The notes under the pieces are model-generated. The model worked only from the letters and a program-made list of their open reading frames with translations. It made no database searches and had not been told where the DNA came from. From Ailurus styani (Eukaryota > Chordata > Mammalia > Carnivora > Ailuridae), in assembly GCA_002007465.1 (NCBI GenBank), contig LNAC01000008.1, positions 6,323,036 through 6,387,035 on the forward strand: a stretch of DNA of 64,000 nt, written 5' to 3'. Position 1 is the stretch's first letter. Each line of letters begins with the position of its first letter. Positions 56,438-64,000 of this stretch are shown here, piece after piece. Position numbers and translations under genes: made by a program.

Positions 56438-57741
56438 GTGGTGGGCCCAGGCAACAAGTAGCAGTCCTTTGCTTTCTGTAACTATACTGCCTGAAACTAT
56501 AGGGCCAAGGTTTGAATAACTGAGGAGCTGAGACTAAAGAATACCCACAAGTCACTAGCAGAGAGTCTACAATCTTGCGTCCACGGTGGGGTTACCAGCA
56601 GCATGGGGAAGCTTTCAGACTGTCCACTCCAGACCGCCAAATTAGAAACTGCCTTTTACCAAAATTCCCAGGTGATGGCATTTGGGCATTACTGTTTGAG
56701 AGGTGCAAGTGTACCAGACCTGGGAAGCTAGCACGCCTGCACCTAAAACGGAGGATTTAACCATGCACAGGGTCAAGTACCTGAGCCCATGGCAACCCTC
56801 TAAAGAAGATGTTGTTGTTATTTTATCATTGCTATTACTCCGTATACAGATGAGGAAACCCAGGCCAACTTCAGCAGGACTGGGATTTACTGAAAGTCTA
56901 CCCCATGCTCGGAGAAAAGGTTTAGAGAAATTAGACTTGTCCAAGGTCAGAAGGGAGTCAAGGGAAGAAGCAGGGCTTGAAACCAGATCTCCTGGAATCC
57001 TAGACTCATGTTCTTAGCCATTACTTTCAGTAGCCTCACTAGAATTGGATGCCCTGAGTGATCCATTTGAATAGCTGCACCCAGTTGGTAGCATGTCAAG
57101 AACCAGTTTCCAGAATGTCATCCTCAGGGGCTTCCTTTCCACCCCTCCCCCGCCCACCTGGGCAGATATGGATGAGCTGGGAGTTCTGCACCAGAGGGTG
57201 TGACCCTCCCAAGCAATCAAGTCTGAGTCAGAGAGGGGCTGAGTGTGACAGCAGCCCCAGAAACAAAGCCTAGAAACACTTGTGTTTAAAAACAGAAGAC
57301 CAAGGCTTCTGGGAAGGATGATCTATTTTGTGATGGCTTAAGGTTTCAGAATGACTGTGGGCCCCCTCACTACCTCCTCTGAGCTAACACCGTCATCTGT
57401 CCTCTGACACCTTTGGTCTGGAGACAGGAGGTTGGGGTGGAGGTAATAGCAGTGACAGCACCCTTGCTTTTCAAGACCTTGGGCCCCAGGACAATCCTGG
57501 TCAGGGCTCCCCGAGCCCCTCATGGTAAGACTTGGGGAAATGCAGGTTTTCTGGAAAGTCATACGTGCTTTTCCTGGAAGCAGGGAAGGGACAAGTGGGA
57601 GAGTCCAGTGGTGAGCTTCCCAGCAGATTCATTCTTTGGCCCCATTTTCTTGGTCACCCTGCATGGGAATCATCTTCTCTATCCACAAGAATGAGATTCA
57701 GCTACGAACAACAAGATAAATCTAGTAATAGTGGCTCTAAA
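56438..57741. other. Intergenic with a MIR fossil
   Basis: About 56800-57030 carries a minus-orientation MIR (TATACAGATGAGGAAACCCA, ACTTGTCCAAGGTCAGAAGG, GGGCTTGAAACCAGATCTCC). No gene recognised. Confidence 0.5.
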
Positions 57742-57908
57742 CCAGTGCTTCTCAAACCATCATGTGCACATACAAGAATCACCTGTGGACTCTGTTAAAA
57801 TGCAGGTTCTGATTCAAAAGGTCTGGGGAAGGCCCTGAGTTTCAGCATTTCTAACAAGCTCCTGAGGGGATGCCCAAGCTGCTGGTCCACAAAGCACACT
57901 GCTTCCAC
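57742..57908 (+). mobile_element. MER5A-like hAT transposon remnant
   Basis: CCAGTGCTTCTCAAACCATC, AAGAATCACCTGTGGACTCT, AAAATGCAGGTTCTGATTCA, AAGGTCTGGGGAAGGCCCTG, TTTCTAACAAGCTCCTGAGG: a well preserved MER5-type non-autonomous element. Confidence 0.85.
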
Positions 57909-60900
57909 AAGATAGAAGTTTATGCCTCATTTGGTATGGAAAACCTGGAGGCTGACCCCCAGTCGATGTGGGACCCATAGCAGCTTCAGAGACTCTGGCC
58001 TCTCTGTTCCTCCATCTCAGCATGGGGCTCCCATCCATCAGATCACCTCATGACCCCAGATGGCTCCTGGAGATGGAGCCCACCCATCCATGCTCCAAGC
58101 CCGCAGAAGGAGGACATGGGTGAGGGAAAAACAGCAGTTCTACCAGCCAAGCCAGCTTCACTAAAAGATTTTTCTAGCAGGCCATTTCTTCTACTTCATC
58201 CTTTGGCCACCCTGAGCTGCAGAGAGTCTAAAATTGGGTTTTTCTTCCTAAGAAAGAAGAAGAGAATGGGTAGGGCTGTTGGGCAATTAGAATGTCTGTT
58301 CCATCTCTCCACCCTGCTCATCATCATTTTGAAACCTTAAGGTACAGAGAAGCAAGTGACCTTAGTAGCCTCTCTGTTCCAGCAGTTACTCTGAGGAGGA
58401 GGAACCTGGACTCCACTCTGCCTTGTCTGGGTGGCCCGTGATCCATGATTAGGAGCCACAGTGAGAATAAATGAAAAAGTACTGGCAGCAGGACAAGAGG
58501 GAGGATGAATCCAGCAGAGTGGATTGGGCTCTTCTTTAGTCTTGCTTCTGAGACTTAGACCTATCTTGTACCCCAAGAGGTAGGCCTTTTCCCCTGGGCC
58601 TGAAAGCCAGCCACTTTAGGTTCCCTGGAACAGAATCCCTCTCTGCATTGTTCTAGCTAGAATCTTCCATCCTCTCTCCCTGCTCAGAGATAGGGCACTA
58701 CAATGCATGCTCCAGCTGAAGCCAGGGGATTCACTCTTGGCTCATGTCATGGACACCTGGCCTCACCCACACCTGGGTCCCTTCTCTTGCTTTGAATAGA
58801 ACTCTCTCACTGCTAAAACCTGCCCAAATCACCAGATGTGGCTGCTGCCAATTCCTTGATGCTTTAGGTACTTTTCTTCATGCCTAACGTCCCCTTTAAC
58901 TGAAACTACATGGCCTATAGCCCCGCCCACCGACCCACCTAGAGAAAACAGTTCTGGGATGACATCTGGACAGGGGTGCCCACTGGGGGAACCAGGAGTG
59001 GACACCCTACCATAAACTGCTAGTGGCTCATGACACGACCTGATGCAAAGGGAACTGACCAAACCAAGGAGACAGCATTAGCTAAGCCAATCAGAGTCTC
59101 TCACCAGGAGTGAGGACATGGAGCTATAGAACGGAGAGGCAGACATGTGGTGTCCACTGAGTCTGATTAATGATGCCACCAATTCCCGTTGCTGGTGTTC
59201 CCAGCCACTGGCGCCATTAGGTCTGCATTTGTGGATGTCCGGCCTGATGGTGTTTCATCCTGCTTGCCATCTGGGCACTCCAGAGATGTGCAAACAAGCC
59301 CTTTCCTATTCACCTAGTGAAAACGACCCATGACATCTTGCAACATGTGACTAACGCTGCACTGTCCAAGATGGCTTTCCACAGTGGAAACAGGTGGGAA
59401 AGGAAAAATGACCCAGAGGACATGCCTCTTCCCTTTGAAAGCACAGCCTGAAAGTCACACAGATAACTTTCACTCGTATGAACCGCTGGCCAAAATGTGG
59501 TCACATGGCCACACGCAGGTGCAGGGAAGGCTGGGAAATGTTAGTCCTTACTTAGGCAGCTATGTGTCTGGTTAAAAGCCCAAACTACATCATATGAGAA
59601 AGAATGAACAGTAGGGGACATCTCCAGTGTCTGCCAGTCAGACCATCCACCTCTGGGATGCGGGGCTGGAGAAACCAGAGACAAGTGTCTTCCTGGGAAT
59701 AAGAGGAAAGGGAGTTCACAAGCAGCCATGAGGTCATGAGAGAAGTCAAGAGCATGGATGGGCCCCAAACTGCCTGTGACACCAGATACTGCTGTCCTCT
59801 CAGGAAACCCCCTTCTCTCAAGGGCCCTGATGCACTCTGAAGTTTCTATTGCATGTCTAGGATATTCAGTCCTGTTGGAGGTGAGGTCCGAGCAATGTTG
59901 TCATAGTGGTTCCATTCTACAGATGGGAAAACTAAGCCCTAGGTTCTTCATCAGCTGTCCTGGGACCCCTGGCCCTAATCAATCAAAGGAGAAAAGATGC
60001 AGTAGAATCTGTTGCTTTCAACCTCTTGATCAACAAGATAGAAACAAACCATTGACACATGATGCTATCTGGCTTCCTCTGTGTGGAAAGTACAGATATA
60101 GATCAAGAGGGTCCTGCTTGCTGAGCCCACAGCTCAGGGCAAGTCAGCCATGTACTGCTTCAGTAGCAGAAATGTGAGGCTGGGGTGTTCACATGGGCAG
60201 AGAGCACCAGACACACGGGCCTCACTGAGCTTCCACAGTATGAGGCCTCTCTTGGAGACCGCAGGCAAGTTAGCCATGGTGTACATATTGGGGTCTGGGG
60301 ATGCATAGGAAAGGAGAGTAGGCTAGCACTGAGGGAATAGAATTAATCTCAGGTCCTGGAGAGAAGACATCCCATTGGTTTCTGAAGAGGATGACAAGGT
60401 AATACCTTGTGTGGCAATACAACTTTTTTTGAAAATAAGAAACCAACATCGCTGATCAGGACTTCATGGATCTATGATGTACATGAATTAGTTGTGGGCA
60501 AGCCCAGAGGTGTGCACACCCTGTGAACCCCAAGAGTGAGTGTCTACCAGATGCGCTGGCCACAAGCCAACTGAACTGCAATACTGGGGTCTCTGTTTTG
60601 GCCTAGATGGTCCTCAGGTTCAGATGTGGACATTTTGGGCATTATCAGGACAGGATGGTACTGGTTCAGAGTAGCAAGTGCCAGAGGCCCGGCAGCACAG
60701 GGCTCCCCCAAGGAGTGAAAGTTTTGTCCTGTAAAGCAACTGGTGATGGTGAACAAATTAATCAGAAACTTAGCTCAAACCAGTATGAGCAAAAAAGGGA
60801 ATCTGCGGGCTGCATGGCCAAACCACACAGAGTACAGCTGGACCCACGGAGGACTGGCTTTAGAGATTCAGCTGATGGGAGGAATTCCTCTCTCCATGTA

Positions 60901-60914
60901 CATCTCTGTCTGTT
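57909..60914. other. Intergenic, no gene recognised
   Basis: 3 kb with short chance ORFs only. A weak MIR trace lies at 59895-59945 (CTACAGATGGGAAAACTAAG). No splice-supported coding exon recognised. Confidence 0.45.
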
Positions 60915-61312
60915 TTGGGTGTTATGACAAAGTGCCGCAGGCTAGGTGCTCCGAACAGCAGGCATCTGTCTGTCACAGCCCTGGAGGCTGGGAAGTCCAA
61001 GCTCAGAGCACTGGCACACTCTGGGTGAGGGCCTGCCTCCCGGCTTGTAGACAGCCACCTCCTCACCTGCCCTCGCAGGAGCTCCTCTTTGCACGCATGC
61101 ACACACGCAGGTGCAGAGACAGTGAGCGCAGGGCTCTCCTCTTCCTCTTCCTGTAAGGGCACTAATCCCATCTTGGGCCCCCCCACCCCTCTTGAGCTCA
61201 TCCAAACCTACTCACCTTCCAAAGGTCCTGCCTCCTAACATGTCAGTCACCTTGGGGATCAGGACTTCAACATGTGAATTCGGTGGTGGGGACACATTCA
61301 GTCTGTCACAAC
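60915..61312 (-). mobile_element. MST/MLT1-type LTR remnant (ERVL-MaLR)
   Basis: GTTATGACAAAGTGCCGCAG, CCTGGAGGCTGGGAAGTCCA, GTAAGGGCACTAATCCCATC, CCAAAGGTCCTGCCTCCTAA, GGACTTCAACATGTGAATTC and ACACATTCAGTCTGTCACAA are the reverse of an MST/MLT1-class LTR. Nearly full-length solitary LTR, no internal genes. Confidence 0.8.
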
Positions 61313-62618
61313 CTATGTCTCTGATTCTCTCTCTGCCTACTGGATTCATTCTCACAAGGTAGCTGACCCCACAAGGCCGATGTCCCCCGAGCCAGCTGCT
61401 CCAATCCGAAACCCGGCCAGGCAGCCGTCTTCTCCACCACTGGGCTGAGACAACCGGGAGCTCTACTGATTAGCTTCACAGACCACGTGCCCTTTCCTGG
61501 CCAATCACTTTGGCCAAAAGGACGAGCCCCCCATGATTGGCCGAGACAGGTCACTTGTTCACGTGGTCACTGGCCACAGGAAGGGTTGGAGTGGGCAAGA
61601 GGCAGTTTTCCTTTGAAAGGGTGTTTGTGATTACAGGTGCTTCCGGCGGTGCGTGCAGATTGCCAAGGAGGCTGGAAGTGGAAAGACATGAAGTGGGCCA
61701 TGCAGAGCCCTAGCTAGTGTCACTGTTGGTGAGTCCATGTGAGACTCCTGGGGGGTGGGGGTAGGGGAGGAGGCTTAGAAATAACTCAGGCCACTTACTT
61801 TGCAAGGGGCAGAAGGCCAGAGCATGGCATCTCATGAAGCCAGAAAGGCTGCTTATTTATTATTATAATATAGAGCCCCTGGTATCTGCAATTTACTTTT
61901 AAATGTTTTGGCACCAAAAGTGTGATCTGAATGTGAGACTGTCCCATTTAATCTACATCCTAGAGGAGGCCAGTTGTCCCAACCAGAGCAACTCCAGGGG
62001 TGATGATTTGAGTTTAATCAGAAGCCCAGAGGACTCCCACAGTGCTTCAGCTGTGTTTCTGATCAATACCAGGGGTGTTGTTAGTTTGCATAATGTGTGG
62101 AGGGACGGGTTCTCATTGGTGAAGCATGGAGAAACTCCACAAACATGTGGACAGGGTCTGAGAATCTAGTGAGACTTTCCTCCTTCCCACTTAGGAAGGT
62201 TGCCCAGGGCCTACATGTCTAGCTGCTATTTCTGGAGGATGTGGGCCAACCTGCGTCTCGCCAGGTGGCTGGGCAATCCCACTAGTAGAGAATTAGCACA
62301 TTTGCCTCAGATGATACTTTCTTTCATGTGCTTGGTCTTGTTGGAGTGCCCTAAAGAACAGGGAGTTTGGATTTCATCAAGCCCACAGGAGGTGGTGTGA
62401 TTGATTTGTGCCTACTTGCTAATCGATGTCTGTTTGGAGGGAAGAATTCAGTCTGAGGCATGCATTTATGGTAACCTGCAGTGTGAGAAGGGCTTGCCCT
62501 TGACTCCTATAATTAATGGCAGCTGTCAATATTACCCAGAGGAACCTCATGGTTGTACGTGACCAAACTGGGAAGTGAGAGGTGCCCTTGCAAGCACAGA
62601 GGCCCATCAGTTTTCATC
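61313..62618. other. Intergenic, no gene recognised
   Basis: No recognised repeat or coding exon. Several CCAAT/ATTGG motifs cluster at 61400-61545 (for example GCTCCAATCC, GGCCAATCAC, GATTGGCCGA), of unknown meaning. Confidence 0.35.
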
Positions 62619-62637
62619 AGAAAGATCTGGCATCCTT

Positions 62638-62796
62638 GCCTTCGGCTCAGGTTATGATCTCAGGGTCCTGGGATGGAGGCCCACAACAGGCTCTCTGCTC
62701 AGCAGGGAGCCTGCTTCCTCCTCTCTCTCTGCCTACTTGTAATCTCTCTCTGTCAAATAAATAAATAAAATCTTTAAAAAAAAAAAAAAGAAAGAA
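62638..62796 (+). mobile_element. 5'-truncated SINE with perfect TSD
   Basis: Starts at GCCTTCGGCTCAGGTTATGA, so the first ~40 bases including the A box are absent; body and tail are normal. Perfect 19 bp TSD AGAAAGATCTGGCATCCTT at 62619-62637 and 62797-62815 shows that it integrated in this truncated form. Confidence 0.93.
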
Positions 62797-62815
62797 AGAA
62801 AGATCTGGCATCCTT

Positions 62816-64000
62816 CAAGTCTCATCATCTCAGCTGGTCTGGAGTCTGGGGCAGGAATCCAACCCCCAAAGACATGGGGAAGGGTGTTGGGGACAAGGCA
62901 GAGCCTATTCATGATAGGACTGGGGGAAGAGCAAGCTTCTATGGGGGAGAGAGATCTAAGAAATGAGGCCAAGACCAGGCAGCCAGAACTGGAGTATGGT
63001 TATAACCAGAGCACACAAAGGGCTCCACAGATGTGAGCCTCGTGGTCTGGGCTGCAGCCTCCTCAGAAACCTGGCAGAAGGGGACTTGGGGGTGATGTCA
63101 GCTGCAGAAAGGAGGAGGCTGCAGAGACAGGGAACCAGGCCAAGCCTGCCAGCCTTCTATTCGTTGTTGACACCCCGGAACCAGTACAAGGAAATGCAGA
63201 GAGATTAGAACTCATGATGGTTCAGTCTTTATCAAGAACTTTGAATCATCACCCTTCATTTTCACTGATCAGCATTTTCAAGGTCATTGCAAAGACTACA
63301 AAGCTGGCATGAAAGTTACTTTGAGAAGTTAACCATGTAAAGGGTAGAAAGGGAGCTTCTAGCCTGGACTTTGAGCAGAAAGTTTTCTGCAGAAGGAAGG
63401 AGTTTTTCTAGAATATGAAAGAGGAAGAAGGAGAGTAGGGCTGGGTACTCTGGGCCAAAGGCCAGGGAAGAAGAGAGGACATGCCACCATAACCCAGAGG
63501 AAGATTTTTTCAAGGGACTTGCTGGACACCTACATGTGAGGTTAAGTTTCCCTGGCCCCTCCTTCACCTTGCTGAAATCTTAAGCAAATTCTTCCCTGTT
63601 CATTAATGCATGTGCTTCCTCTACTTCCCGGTGTTAGAACTGATCTAAGCTGGTTTAGTCACGTACCACCATGCAGTTCCTTAGGTCAGTACCAACAGCT
63701 GTCATTATTTAAAGGAATTGAAAGTCACCTACACCCTGTAACCTCATTCCAACTCCAAGATTACCATAAAAGCAAGCCTCAGAATAAATTCTGCCCTAAA
63801 TGAAGACTTCTTTTTAGCAAGCAGGCAATACCTCCAAGTGCGGGGGGATCATTTGGGGCCATGAAGAGGTGGTGAGGGTATGAGCAGAGACCTCAAGCAG
63901 AACATATCCCAGTGAGAAGTGACATAAATGGATTTTCTTGTTTTGCTTTCAAAATCATCATGTGACCTGACTTCCCAACCAGTGGGGATGAAATACGATA
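62816..64000. other. Intergenic, no gene recognised
   Basis: Unique-looking sequence to the end of the window; no repeat or coding exon identified by eye. Confidence 0.4.

Noticed and set aside
154..62796. Recurring peptide like AWVAQWVKASAFGSGHD in several short ORFs
   Set aside because: It is the translation of the SINE head and recurs wherever the SINE occurs; it is not a protein family.

Overview
This is mammalian nuclear DNA from a carnivoran. At least ten tRNA-derived CAN-type SINEs with the head GGGCGCCTGGGTGGCTCAGT are scattered through it. Their diagnostic interior (GGTTAAAGCCTCTGCYTTCRG, then CATCGGGCTCTCTGCTCAGC) and (AATAAA)n-TCTTT-A tails look like the caniform, most probably mustelid (mink, ferret, otter, marten), version of the family. 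The species call is inference from repeat sequence and cannot be finer than this by eye.

Only one protein-coding gene is supported: the C-C chemokine receptor gene CCR1 on the + strand. Its intact 356-codon reading frame lies in one exon (10987-12057). It is preceded by a convincing splice acceptor (10921) and a short 5' UTR. A candidate non-coding first exon ends at a GTAAGT donor at about 7442, and a ~1.6 kb 3' UTR ends near an AATAAA at 13646. The 3' UTR contains a sense-oriented SINE.

Layout: 1-7.3 kb is CCR1 upstream sequence with two SINEs, MIRs and MER5-like DNA-transposon remnants. 7.3-13.7 kb is CCR1. 13.7-64 kb is gene-free sequence downstream of CCR1. In other mammals XCR1 lies on this side at a large distance, so no neighbour is expected within 50 kb. 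This desert is built from L1 fragments in both orientations (14.8-21.5, 24.5-26.7, 29.1-29.8, 36.3-39.6, 41.7-44.2, 51.1-51.4 and about 53.6-55 kb), MaLR-type LTR remnants (MLT1/MST), MIR/L2 fossils, microsatellites and young SINEs with clean target-site duplications (TSDs).

I found no undescribed gene system. The most useful anomalies are these: a ~234 bp duplication that stops in mid-SINE exactly at a single N (19399), probably an assembly error; a 68 bp tandem duplication inside L1 sequence (37614-37749); two head-less SINEs, one with a perfect 19 bp TSD; loss of the N-terminal glycosylation sequon in CCR1; a poly(A)-signal-bearing SINE in the CCR1 3' UTR; and G-quadruplex-prone tracts in an L1 3' end. 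Repeat family names come from sequence recognition, not from a database search.
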